A DNA stretch of 39,985 bases from positions 1 to 39,985 of the forward strand of contig JBEKHT010000019.1 in assembly GCA_050012135.1 (NCBI GenBank), written 5' to 3'. Below the pieces are notes generated by a model. The model ran no database searches and had not been told where the DNA came from. It worked only from the letters and a program-made list of their open reading frames with translations. Both the position numbers and the translations under genes were made by a program. Shown here piece after piece: positions 14,364 through 22,126 of the stretch. Position 1 is the stretch's first letter. Each line of letters opens with the position of its first letter. The DNA comes from JBEKHT01 sp050012135. Its GTDB lineage: Bacteria > Chloroflexota > Anaerolineae > Anaerolineales > RBG-16-64-43.

Positions 14364-15335
14364 ATGGCAAGGATCACGATGCGCGAGGCAATCTCCCAGG
14401 CTCTATGGGAGGAAATGGAGCGGGACCCAAAGGTCTTTCTCCAGGGGGAGGAGGTCGGAGTCTGGGGCGGCTCCTATGCGGTGACGAAGGGCTTCTACGA
14501 TCATTTCGGGCCGGAAAGGGTGCGCGATACGCCGATCTCGGAGGCCGCCATCATCGGATCGGCGATTGGTGCCGCTCTCACGGGGCTGCGGCCTGTCGCG
14601 GAGCTAATGACGGTCAATTTCGCCCTGTCCGCCATGGATCACATAGTGAATCAGGCGGCCAAGTTGCACTATATGTTTGGCGGACAAATGAAGCTGCCTC
14701 TGGTCATTCGCACCGTCGGGGGGGGCGGACGGCAACTCGCGGCCACCCACTCCCAGACCCTGGACGTGATCTTTGCATACTTCCCGGGACTGAAAGTGGT
14801 TGCGCCCGGCACTCCGGAGGACGCCAAAGGCCTGCTCAAGTCAGCGATTCGATCCGATGACCCGATCTTTTTCATTGAACATGCCACGCTCTATCAGGTG
14901 CGAGGCGAAGTGCCGGAGGGGGAATACACCATCCCGATCGGCAGCTCCAAGGTGCAACGGGTGGGACAAGACGTCACCATCATCAGTTACAGCAAGATGC
15001 TAGATACCTCCTTGAAGGCGGCCGAACAACTGGCACAGGAGGGCATTGAAGCGGAGGTCATCGACCTGCGTACTCTGCGCCCGCTGGACATGGCTCCCGT
15101 CCTCGCCTCCTTTCGGAAGACCAATCGGGCGGTCATTGTGGAGGAAGGGTGGAAGTCCTTTGGCGTGGGCGCGGAAATCAGCGCTCGCATCTACGAAGAG
15201 GCCTTCGACTACGTCGATGCCCCCATCCAGCGCGTCGCCCAGAAGGAGGTCCCGCTGCCCTATAACCGCTCGCTGGAGCAACTCGCCTTGCCTCAGGAGC
15301 AGGATGTCGTAGCAGCCGTGAAGGAGGTGCTCTGA
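14364..15335 (+). CDS. pdhB: 2-oxoacid (pyruvate) dehydrogenase E1 beta subunit
   Basis: This 323-residue partner of E1alpha begins with ARITMREAISQALWEEMERD and carries GEEVGVWGGSYAVTKG, with the Glu that activates TPP. It also has DTPISEAAIIGSAIGAALTG, then an AELMTVNFALSAMDHIVNQA segment, FGGQMKLPLVIR, and the C-terminal EGWKSFGVGAEI. Length and motifs are complete. ATG at 14364 has GGAG at suitable spacing; an in-frame TTG at 14355 is an alternative. It lies 48 bp after E1alpha, and its TGA overlaps the E2 ATG by one base, so the three are co-transcribed. Together E1alpha2beta2 feeds acyl groups to E2. Confidence 0.92.
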   Translation: MARITMREAISQALWEEMERDPKVFLQGEEVGVWGGSYAVTKGFYDHFGPERVRDTPISEAAIIGSAIGAALTGLRPVAELMTVNFALSAMDHIVNQAAKLHYMFGGQMKLPLVIRTVGGGGRQLAATHSQTLDVIFAYFPGLKVVAPGTPEDAKGLLKSAIRSDDPIFFIEHATLYQVRGEVPEGEYTIPIGSSKVQRVGQDVTIISYSKMLDTSLKAAEQLAQEGIEAEVIDLRTLRPLDMAPVLASFRKTNRAVIVEEGWKSFGVGAEISARIYEEAFDYVDAPIQRVAQKEVPLPYNRSLEQLALPQEQDVVAAVKEVL

Positions 15336-16624
15336 TGGCGGCGATGGTCAACATGCCCAAGCTGGGCTTCGACATGGCCGAGGGCACGTTGGTACGCTGG
15401 CTGCGGGCCGAAGGGGAGGAGATCAAGAAAGGCGAAGTGCTGGCGGAAATCGAAACCGACAAGGCTACGGTGGAGGTCGAGTCGAGCCTGGGCGGGATCG
15501 TTCGCAAGCTCTTGGTTGAGGCGGGAGCCAGCGTTCCAATCGGCACTCCCATCGCCGTGATCGGCGGCCGAGACGAACAGATCAATCTTGCTGAACTGAT
15601 CGGGAAACCCGAGAAGGGGGAGGGAGCGGGCGCCCCAAGCTCAGAGAGCGGAGCCGGGCCAGTCGGCCGCGCAGAAGCGACCGTTCCCGCGGTCGCCGCT
15701 CGGCCCGAGGGTGGACCCGGGCTGCCGGGCGGGGTTCGTGCTTCTCCCCTGGCGCGAAAGATGGCGGAGGAGAGCGGGATCGACTTGCAGACGCTGAAGG
15801 GCACGGGACCAGGAGGCCGGATCACAAAGAGGGATCTGCAGGCCGGCCAACCGGCACATGCTGGCGGCCTGGCTCCAGCCGACCTGGCCCCCGGGGTGAG
15901 GCTGACGCCGGTGAGGAGGGCCGAGGCCCTGCCGGCTCGAATTGAGCGCCGGGCGCCTTTGAAGCGACCACGCCAGGCGATTGGTCGGCGCATGACCGAA
16001 TCCAAGCAGCAGATTCCGCACTTCTACATCACCCATGAGTTCGATATGGCTCCCCTCATGTCACTGCGGGCGCGGATCAACGCCTTTCTACCCGAGCAAG
16101 AGAGGATGACCATTAACGATTTCCTGGTCAAGGCGGTCGCCCTGGCCTTGCTTGACTTCCCCAACCTGAATGCCTCGATCCAGGGAAACGAGGTGGTCAC
16201 GCACGGATCAATCAATGTGGGGGTGGCGGTTGCGGTCGAAGGGGGGCTGCTCAACGTTGTCTGCCAGGAGGCTGATCTCAAGCCGCTGCGGCTTATCTCG
16301 GCCGAGCTGCGAGGCATGATCGCCAGGGCGCGAGAGGGGAAGGTGCGATCGCAGGATGTGGAGGGTTCCACCTTCACGATTAGCAACATGGGGATGCTGG
16401 AGGTCGAGAATTTCATTGCAATCATCAACCCACCGGAGGCGGCCATCCTGGCGGTTGGATCCATCCTTGAAGTTCCCGTTGCAGAGAAGGGCGAAGTGAG
16501 GATTGGCGAGCGAATGAAAGCGACGATCTCTGCGGATCACCGGGTGACCGATGGTTCCGAGGCGGCTCGTTTTCTGCAGAGCCTGGCAAGACATCTGGAG
16601 GAGCCGTTGCACCTTGTGATCTAG
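15335..16624 (+). CDS. pdhC: Dihydrolipoamide acyltransferase (E2) of 2-oxoacid dehydrogenase
   Basis: This 429-residue E2 core transfers the acyl group to CoA. Domains in order: one lipoyl domain (1-75) with the lipoylated Lys43 in IETDKATVEVE; an Ala/Pro-rich linker; a peripheral subunit-binding domain (about 130-170, RASPLARKMAEESGID then GTGPGGRITKRDL); a second linker; and the catalytic domain from about 205 (RQAIGRRMTESKQQIPHFYI), ending with the active-site ISADHRVTDGSEAARFL (His and Asp). The single lipoyl domain is typical of bacteria outside the enterics. Its ATG overlaps the E1beta stop. A hairpin with a T-run follows at 16743. Pyruvate is the likeliest substrate; branched-chain or acetoin complexes share this architecture. 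Confidence 0.9.
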   Translation: MAAMVNMPKLGFDMAEGTLVRWLRAEGEEIKKGEVLAEIETDKATVEVESSLGGIVRKLLVEAGASVPIGTPIAVIGGRDEQINLAELIGKPEKGEGAGAPSSESGAGPVGRAEATVPAVAARPEGGPGLPGGVRASPLARKMAEESGIDLQTLKGTGPGGRITKRDLQAGQPAHAGGLAPADLAPGVRLTPVRRAEALPARIERRAPLKRPRQAIGRRMTESKQQIPHFYITHEFDMAPLMSLRARINAFLPEQERMTINDFLVKAVALALLDFPNLNASIQGNEVVTHGSINVGVAVAVEGGLLNVVCQEADLKPLRLISAELRGMIARAREGKVRSQDVEGSTFTISNMGMLEVENFIAIINPPEAAILAVGSILEVPVAEKGEVRIGERMKATISADHRVTDGSEAARFLQSLARHLEEPLHLVI

Positions 16625-16742
16625 ACGCCGCTCAGGGTCGCCCTTGATTTGCAGGCGCCTCGAGCATGGGGCTGGAGTGTTTGCCAGCCCCGCTTCGTTT
16701 GCGAGAGGCGGCGTCGGTTTGGCTCTCGACCGCGAAAGCTCT

Positions 16743-16767
16743 GGGGCGGGGGCCCCGACCCCTTTTT
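16743..16767 (+). terminator. Possible terminator of pdh operon
   Basis: GGGGCGG can pair with CCGACCCC (one bulged A), followed by TTTTT. It lies in the 196-bp gap between the convergent pdh operon and kinase gene. Confidence 0.45.
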
Positions 16768-16820
16768 GGCGCCTGGGCCTGCAGGAAGCTCGGGAAGGTA
16801 AGGCCGGCGCTCCCGGCAGC

Positions 16821-17471
16821 TCATTCCGCAGGGAGCGGGAAGATCATTTCCTCCCGGCCGGAAAGCTTGTCCTGGATGCGCTGGATGACGAGGTCCAAGT
16901 GTTTGACCTCGTGAACAAAGTCGAGGTCGTCCGAGCGGAGGGTTAAGACGGGGCACAGGTCGAAGGTACCGATCCATTCGTCGTAATAGGACTCGAGCAG
17001 GGAAAGGTACTCGAGGCTGATGTCCGTCTCGATGGGCCGTGCCCGTTTGCGGATGCGAGCCAGCAGGACTTTCGCGGGGGCCCTGAGATAGAGAAGCAGG
17101 TCAGGCGGAGGTAGGGTCCCCACCAACAGATCGAACACCCGCCGGTAGGCCATGAAGTCGCGTTCCGTGATGTTGCCGAGCTGGCGAAGGGCGCGAGTGA
17201 AGATGTGAGCGTCCTCGTAGATGCTGCGGTCGAGGATGGCCGATTGAGGCGAGGCCACCAGATCGAGGTACTGGCGGACGCGATGGCCCAGAAAGAAGAT
17301 CTGCAGATGGAAAGCCCAAGCCTGCATGTCTTGGTAGAAATCCGGGAGATAAGGGTTGTCGGCCACGGACTCGAACGCGGCGTTCCAGCCGAGCCGCGCA
17401 CCCAGACGTTCCGTCAACGAGGTTTTCCCCGCGCCGATGTTGCCCGCGACGACCACGAGGCGTTTAGCCAC
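16821..17471 (-). CDS. Deoxynucleoside kinase (dNK / Dgk-Dak family)
   Basis: This 216-residue P-loop kinase of the deoxyadenosine/deoxyguanosine kinase family salvages deoxynucleosides to monophosphates. Visible are the Walker A GNIGAGKTSLTERL right after the start, FESVADNPYLPDFYQD (the Glu and nucleoside pocket), LDRSIYEDAHIF (the DRS motif with catalytic acid neighbours), and the LID arginines in RIRKRARPIE. GTG at 17471, two bases after the nrdJ stop, gives the family's usual N-terminus; a TTG at 17477 overlapping the nrdJ TGA is an alternative. Co-transcription with nrdR and nrdJ puts salvage and de novo dNTP supply under one control. Base preference is not predictable. Confidence 0.85.
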   Translation of the reverse strand: MAKRLVVVAGNIGAGKTSLTERLGARLGWNAAFESVADNPYLPDFYQDMQAWAFHLQIFFLGHRVRQYLDLVASPQSAILDRSIYEDAHIFTRALRQLGNITERDFMAYRRVFDLLVGTLPPPDLLLYLRAPAKVLLARIRKRARPIETDISLEYLSLLESYYDEWIGTFDLCPVLTLRSDDLDFVHEVKHLDLVIQRIQDKLSGREEMIFPLPAE

Positions 17472-17473
17472 CT

Positions 17474-20023
17474 TCAACACTCGCTGTAACCGCACGAGTA
17501 GCACTTGCGGCAGCCCTCTTCGTTGACGACTGCCGCCTCCCCGCATTGAGGACAGAGATCTCCGATTCTCATGGGGATCTGCTCCGGACCCGATTCGCCC
17601 TCCCCATCCAGGACGAGGCTGGAGGCGGGTGTGTGGCCAAGGTACTCGGCCAGCGCACGGGCAACGCCGTCCGGCAGGGACAGCACTCGGTTGGGGCCGA
17701 ACCCCATAGGTCGTCCTCCCCCGATTCCAGCCAGTTGTCTCACGACCTCGACCAGGCGCTCTCGTGGCGCAACCGGAGATTCCATCCGCAGGACGTAGGA
17801 GATCATCCTGCCCAAGGCCTCCGAGACCGCGGCGGTCTCGGATCCGGCCTTGGCCGTGTTGATGAAAGCTTCAAAGGGCTGCGTGTTCCCGTTCTGGTTG
17901 ACCGTAACGAAGGCCTTGCCAACCGGCGTGCTGACCTGATAGGTGCAGCCCTCCAGGCGATTCGGCCGCGGTCGTTTGGTCTCGTGCCAGAGCGGCAAGA
18001 GCTGAGGCCTGGCAAGGGAGGGTGTAGCACCCGGCGACAAGCTGGGGAGGGGGAGCTCCCTTCCCTTGGCACGGGCGGTCTTGGCCGTCTCCAGCACAAC
18101 CCGTTGGCGCGAGCCCGTAACGAAAACGGTGATTCCCTTGCAGCCAAGTTCCCACGCAAGCGTGTAGGCGCGAGCCACGTCGTCCTCGCTTGCGTCGGAG
18201 GGGAAGTTGACCGTCTTGGAGAGACTATTGTCCACGAAGGCCTGCATGGCAGCCTGCATGCGTACGTGCTCTTCGGCGCGGATGTCCTGAGAGACCGCGA
18301 AAATGCTGCGAAGGTCATCGGGAAGTTCGACGATATGTTGACACGTCCCTGTGCCGAGAATCTCGTTGATGATATGGTCCTTGGCCTCCGCGGACAGGCC
18401 GGCCTCCAGGAGCGCTTGCTCAAAGAGCGGGCTAACGTAGGGGAGCTGGAGATCCTGCCCGTTGTCGTTGACGTGGCGGACATACGCCAGGGCAAACACG
18501 GGCTCGCAGCCGTAGCCCTCGCAGTCGGCGACGGTGGCAATCGTGCCGGTGGGCGCGATGGTGCACTGAGCCGCATTGCGGATTCCGTGCGCACGTATGC
18601 CGCGGCTGATGGTTTCCCAACTCAGGGAGGGTCTATTCCAGTCGTGCTGATAGGGGACCAGCGGCTGAGGGGGTTGCCAGGTCATGTCTTGCGAGTCGTA
18701 GATGCTGCCGGCAATTCCAGGGAATGGGCCCCGCTCCTTGGCCAGCGCGACGCTCGTTTGCATCGCGTGAAAGCGGATGAACTCCATCACCTGGCCGGCG
18801 AACTCCTGGCCCTCCGGCGACCCGTAGCGGATCCCGACGTGGTACATCAGGTCAGCCAGCCCCATGATCCCCAACCCGATGCGCCGGGCGCGGCAGGCGG
18901 CCTCCTTGAGCTGGGGAACTGCCGGAACGTAAGCGTTCGCGGACACCACATCGTCCAGGAAGCGCGTCGACAGGCGGACACTGTCGGCCAGCTTGTGCCA
19001 GTCGACCGCACGGCTCGGAGCGAAGTGCTGCACGAGATTCACTGACCCGAGGCAACAGTTCTCATAGGGACCAAGCCATTGTTCGCCACACGGATTCGTC
19101 GCTTCAAGTGAATAGAGGCCAGGGACCGGGTTGTAGCGGTTGGCGGTGTCTAGGAAAAGGATCCCCGGCTCCCCGTTGTGATGCGCCTGACGCACGATCT
19201 TTTGAAAGAGTTCCCGTGCTGGGACCGTGCGGTAGACCCTGATAGGGACGCCCCGGCTCTCCAGTTGCTCCAGAGTCCCGCGGAAGCTCGAATACTGGGC
19301 GGATTCCACGTCCGGAAACCGGAGTTCCCAAGCCCCATCGTCTTTCACCGCTTGCATGAACTTGTCGAGCACCCCAACCGAAATGTTGAAGTTGGTGATG
19401 GCGTTCTCGTCCGTTTTGCATGTTATGAATTCTTCGATGTCCGGGTGATCGACCCGCAAGACCGCCATGTTCGCGCCTCGGCGGGTTCCCCCCTGGGCGA
19501 TTTCGCCGAAGGCCTCATCATAGACACGCAGAAATCCCACCGGGCCGGTAGCCTGTCCCGCCGAGGACCTCACCAGGCTGCCCTTGGGCCGCAGACGTGA
19601 AAACGCGAAGCCATTGCCACCGCCGGTTTGCTGGACCAGCGCGGCGTCTCGCAGAGTCTGGAAGATACCGGCAGAGTCGCGCCCCATGTCGTCGTCGATA
19701 GGGAGGACAAAGCAGGCCGCGAGTTGGGCCAAGGGGGTGCCGGCGCCGGTAAAGGTCGGGGAATTGGGGAAAAAGCGGAGCGTCGTCAGGAGCTCGTAGA
19801 AGGCCTCTGCGATGCCAGGGTCGGGCTGGGTCCATTCGGCCTCGGCCGCGGCAACATGCCGGGCGACCCGCCAAAACATCTCCTCGACAGTCTCCACAGG
19901 CTGTCCGTCGGGCCCTCGCCTGAGGTAACGCTTTTGGAGGACGAGACGGGCGTTTTGCGACAGCTCAATAGGTTGTGCTCCGACCGCATCTCGGATGGGA
20001 CGGCCAGCCGTTGCTCTGGGCAT
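17474..20023 (-). CDS. nrdJ: Adenosylcobalamin-dependent ribonucleotide reductase (class II)
   Basis: This 849-residue class II reductase makes deoxyribonucleotides using adenosylcobalamin rather than an iron centre, with or without oxygen. It has QLAACFVLPIDDD (first redox Cys), TGGGNGFAFSRLRPKGS, and the barrel segment NPCGEQWLGPYENCCLGSVN carrying the thiyl-radical Cys. Later segments include a GTIATVADCEGYGCEPVFAL stretch and a GCKGITVF loop. The C-terminus has a zinc-ribbon-like tail CPQCGEAA...CRKCYSCGYSEC with shuttle cysteines. ATG at 20023 has GGAGGTG five bases upstream; the open frame extends to 20095 without an RBS. No cobalamin riboswitch was recognised upstream. It lies 75 bp after nrdR. 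Confidence 0.94.
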   Translation of the reverse strand: MPRATAGRPIRDAVGAQPIELSQNARLVLQKRYLRRGPDGQPVETVEEMFWRVARHVAAAEAEWTQPDPGIAEAFYELLTTLRFFPNSPTFTGAGTPLAQLAACFVLPIDDDMGRDSAGIFQTLRDAALVQQTGGGNGFAFSRLRPKGSLVRSSAGQATGPVGFLRVYDEAFGEIAQGGTRRGANMAVLRVDHPDIEEFITCKTDENAITNFNISVGVLDKFMQAVKDDGAWELRFPDVESAQYSSFRGTLEQLESRGVPIRVYRTVPARELFQKIVRQAHHNGEPGILFLDTANRYNPVPGLYSLEATNPCGEQWLGPYENCCLGSVNLVQHFAPSRAVDWHKLADSVRLSTRFLDDVVSANAYVPAVPQLKEAACRARRIGLGIMGLADLMYHVGIRYGSPEGQEFAGQVMEFIRFHAMQTSVALAKERGPFPGIAGSIYDSQDMTWQPPQPLVPYQHDWNRPSLSWETISRGIRAHGIRNAAQCTIAPTGTIATVADCEGYGCEPVFALAYVRHVNDNGQDLQLPYVSPLFEQALLEAGLSAEAKDHIINEILGTGTCQHIVELPDDLRSIFAVSQDIRAEEHVRMQAAMQAFVDNSLSKTVNFPSDASEDDVARAYTLAWELGCKGITVFVTGSRQRVVLETAKTARAKGRELPLPSLSPGATPSLARPQLLPLWHETKRPRPNRLEGCTYQVSTPVGKAFVTVNQNGNTQPFEAFINTAKAGSETAAVSEALGRMISYVLRMESPVAPRERLVEVVRQLAGIGGGRPMGFGPNRVLSLPDGVARALAEYLGHTPASSLVLDGEGESGPEQIPMRIGDLCPQCGEAAVVNEEGCRKCYSCGYSEC

Positions 20024-20098
20024 CTTCACCTCCGAAGTCTCGAAAACAAGAGGAAGGGCGGCCGTCGACCGGCTCAAGCCCGGGTCAGCTTGCAAGGC

Positions 20099-20551
20099 TT
20101 AGTTTTCTTGAAGCAGCTGGTTTATTTCGTCGCGGATAGAGCGAAGATCGTCCATCCGCAGGTACACGATCGCAAAGCGGATGTAGGCAATATGGTCCAA
20201 TTCCTTCAGGCCGGCCACGGCCATATCCCCTACCACCCGGCTGGACACTTCAGCTTTGCCCAGCTGCTGGAGTGTCGATTCGATTTCTCCAACCAAGCGA
20301 TCGATTTGGGCGGCTGGAACCGGCCTCTTGCCGCACGCGATGCGGATGCCGCGGGCGAGTTTCTCGCGATCGAACTCCTCGCGAGTTCCATCCTGTTTGA
20401 CGATCAAGGGCGAGGAGAGAAACGGGCGCTCGTACGTGCTGAAGCGCTGCTTGCAAGTTAAGCACTCGCGCCGTCTTCGAACTCCCCCCTTGGCGTCGTG
20501 GGTGGTGTCGATGACGCGGGAATCCTCGGCCCCACAGTACGGGCACCGCAT
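20099..20551 (-). CDS. nrdR: Transcriptional repressor NrdR
   Basis: This is a 150-residue, full-length NrdR, an ATP/dATP-sensing repressor of ribonucleotide reductase genes. The N-terminal zinc ribbon reads MRCPYCGAEDSRVIDT and RRECLTCKQRFSTYER (four Cys). The ATP-cone follows from about residue 48, with VKQDGTREEFDREKLARGI. It is the first gene of the nrdR-nrdJ-kinase operon, so it probably regulates this RNR and itself. I did not recognise canonical paired NrdR boxes around the predicted promoter; they would need a motif scan. Confidence 0.95.
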   Translation of the reverse strand: MRCPYCGAEDSRVIDTTHDAKGGVRRRRECLTCKQRFSTYERPFLSSPLIVKQDGTREEFDREKLARGIRIACGKRPVPAAQIDRLVGEIESTLQQLGKAEVSSRVVGDMAVAGLKELDHIAYIRFAIVYLRMDDLRSIRDEINQLLQEN

Positions 20552-20633
20552 TATGGCCGCCTTGGCGCGAACATGCGTTTCATGCCAGACCTAACCGGAC
20601 ACGGACAGGGCACCCAACCCATTGGGGACTCCA

Positions 20634-20642
20634 ATTCTAGCA
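20634..20642 (-). promoter_or_regulatory. Extended -10 promoter of nrdR operon
   Basis: On the minus strand TGC followed by TAGAAT lies about 83 bp before the nrdR ATG. It matches the extended -10 pattern of other genes here and lacks a clear -35. Confidence 0.4.
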
Positions 20643-20726
20643 CTGGCCCCCCCTGCAGACAAGACTGCTCCCCTACGGGCACCTTAAAGAATCGTCGCGG
20701 GGGCGGGGTGGCGACGCCGGGGAATC

Positions 20727-20757
20727 AAAAGGGCGGGGCGACGCCCCACCCTTTGAA
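20727..20757 (-). terminator. Terminator of bL25 gene
   Basis: On the minus strand AAGGGTGGGGC and GCCCCGCCCTT form a long stem (one G-T pair) around GTC, followed by TTT. It starts 17 bp after the bL25 stop and may work both ways. Confidence 0.7.
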
Positions 20758-20773
20758 CCCGCTGGGTCCAAAA

Positions 20774-21433
20774 CTACTCTGCTTCGTTCTCTTTCTCGGG
20801 AGCTTCCTCGGGCTTTTCCTTGCGCACCAATTCCACCTCGGGGGTGACCACGGCCGGGGCAACCTCCACAACCTCTTCCTTGGCCTGTTCGGTCACGGTG
20901 ACCACGTCCTCGTCCGGGTCCATGAGAAGCCGGATCCCCGGCGGAAGGGCGACATCTTTTACCGCAATGGAATCCCCTATCTGGGACAGCCCGTTCAGGT
21001 CGACCTGGAGGTGGCTCACTAAGTCCTTGGGCAGGCATTCCGCTTCCACCTCGTCGATGAGGTGAACGAGAACTCCGCCGAAGTCGCGCACGGCCGGGGC
21101 CGACCCGCTGAAGTCCAGCCGAATCCGCACGCGGATTGCGCGGTCGGTAGGGACTTCGTAGAAGTCCACATGCAGAATCGTCCGGCGGATCGAATCTCGC
21201 TGCACGTCTCTCAGCAAGACATCGTGATCCTTGCCGTTGATCTTGAGGGAGATGAGATCTGATCCGGCCAGAGAGTCGATGATCTTGGCGGCCTGCTTGG
21301 CCTCCAGCTGGACCGGCACGGAGGGGGTGGACGGGCCATATATGACCGCTGGGATCTTTCCCTCGGACCGTAGGCTGAACAAGCCTCCGCCCACCTTGGT
21401 TCTTGGTTCTGCGGTCAGTTCAATCTTCGCCAT
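20774..21433 (-). CDS. rplY: 50S ribosomal protein bL25, CTC form
   Basis: This 219-residue bL25/general-stress protein CTC binds 5S rRNA in the large subunit. The N-terminal L25 domain starts AKIELTAEPR and includes GKIPAVIYG and DVLLRDVQRDSIRRTILHVD (RNA-contact strand). The second beta domain (about 95-185) carries LPKDLVSHLQVDLNGL. An acidic Val/Glu-rich tail ends EKENEAE. ATG at 21433 is chosen because the domain begins there and AGGAAGG lies 6 bp upstream; the open frame to 21472 adds a basic leader absent from the family. It is flanked by its own promoter and terminator, so it is a single-gene unit. Confidence 0.93.
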   Translation of the reverse strand: MAKIELTAEPRTKVGGGLFSLRSEGKIPAVIYGPSTPSVPVQLEAKQAAKIIDSLAGSDLISLKINGKDHDVLLRDVQRDSIRRTILHVDFYEVPTDRAIRVRIRLDFSGSAPAVRDFGGVLVHLIDEVEAECLPKDLVSHLQVDLNGLSQIGDSIAVKDVALPPGIRLLMDPDEDVVTVTEQAKEEVVEVAPAVVTPEVELVRKEKPEEAPEKENEAE

Positions 21434-21576
21434 AGCATCCTTCCTGGGGCGCCTCCGGGTGTCTCTGCGCATAGACAGAGAGCCATCCGCCTTCGCCCTC
21501 GCATCCTCGGCTAAGACCGTCGGGGCCTATGCGAAGCCCAAGCCGACACGGCCACCGCCTCAAGGCGGCCTCCGCA

Positions 21577-21606
21577 AGTCTATCCTGTGCGCCGGTCAGG
21601 CGTCAA
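21577..21606 (-). promoter_or_regulatory. Promoter of bL25 gene
   Basis: Minus-strand TTGACG (21606-21601), an 18-bp spacer and TAGACT (21582-21577) make a strong sigma-70-like promoter. The leader of about 135 nt includes a GC-rich hairpin (CCGCC-TTGA-GGCGG near 21556-21569). Confidence 0.6.
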
Positions 21607-21610
21607 GGCT

Positions 21611-21648
21611 CGCTTTTGGTCGTGCTCGCTTTTGGTCGCTTTTGGTCG
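21611..21648. repeat. Short direct repeat (CGCTTTTGGTCG x3)
   Basis: The 12-mer CGCTTTTGGTCG begins at 21611, 21627 and 21637 (the last copies share bases). It lies between the rpiB stop and the bL25 promoter -35 box. Function unknown; it may be polymerase slippage. Confidence 0.6.
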
Positions 21649-21667
21649 TGAGCCGGCCATTCGACCA

Positions 21668-22126
21668 TCACTGGACGGAGCCGTTTTGAGCCTCGAACTG
21701 GAGAATCTTGCGAACCCTGCGCTGATGCCTTGGTTCCTGGCTGAAACGGGCGCCCAGGAAGGCGCGGATGATTTCGGCCGCGAGTTCCGGGCCGATAATG
21801 CGGGCGCCGAGGCAAAGGACGTTCATGTTGTCGTGTTCAACCGCCTGGTGCGCGGAGTAGGTGTCGTGGCAGACGCCGGCATAGATGCCCTTGAACTTGT
21901 TGGCTGCTATGCACACGCCGACTCCCGAGCCGCAAACCAAGATCCCGCGTTCGGCCTGACCCTGCAGGATGGCTCGGGCGACTTTCTCGGCATAGTCCGG
22001 ATAGTCGACCTTCTGCTCATTGTGGGTGCCCAGATCAACGGTTTCTTGACCCGCGGCTCGGACGGCCTCAACGACCGTGGACTTTAGCGGGAAGCCGGCG
22101 TGGTCGAAACCGAGTGCAACTCGCAT
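21668..22126 (-). CDS. rpiB: Ribose-5-phosphate isomerase B
   Basis: This 152-residue RpiB interconverts ribose-5-phosphate and ribulose-5-phosphate. Motifs are VALGFDHAGFPLK (substrate His/Asp), a DLGTHNEQKVDYPDYAEKVA stretch, GILVCGSGVGVCIAANK with the active-site Cys and the anion-hole loop, and HDTYSAHQAVEHDNMNVLCL ending in GARIIG. Its ATG lies 43 bp inside the end of transketolase, so translation is probably coupled. The two enzymes act in the same non-oxidative pentose phosphate steps. Allose-6-phosphate isomerases are close relatives, but this context favours RpiB. Confidence 0.93.
   Translation of the reverse strand: MRVALGFDHAGFPLKSTVVEAVRAAGQETVDLGTHNEQKVDYPDYAEKVARAILQGQAERGILVCGSGVGVCIAANKFKGIYAGVCHDTYSAHQAVEHDNMNVLCLGARIIGPELAAEIIRAFLGARFSQEPRHQRRVRKILQFEAQNGSVQ

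Noticed and set aside
17546..19045. 499-codon plus-strand frame opposite nrdJ
   Set aside because: It is antisense to highly conserved RNR sequence and shows no protein motifs; such frames are common in GC-rich DNA.
20023..20770. Cobalamin riboswitch expected near a B12-dependent enzyme
   Set aside because: No B12-box-like sequence or matching fold was seen upstream of nrdJ or nrdR.
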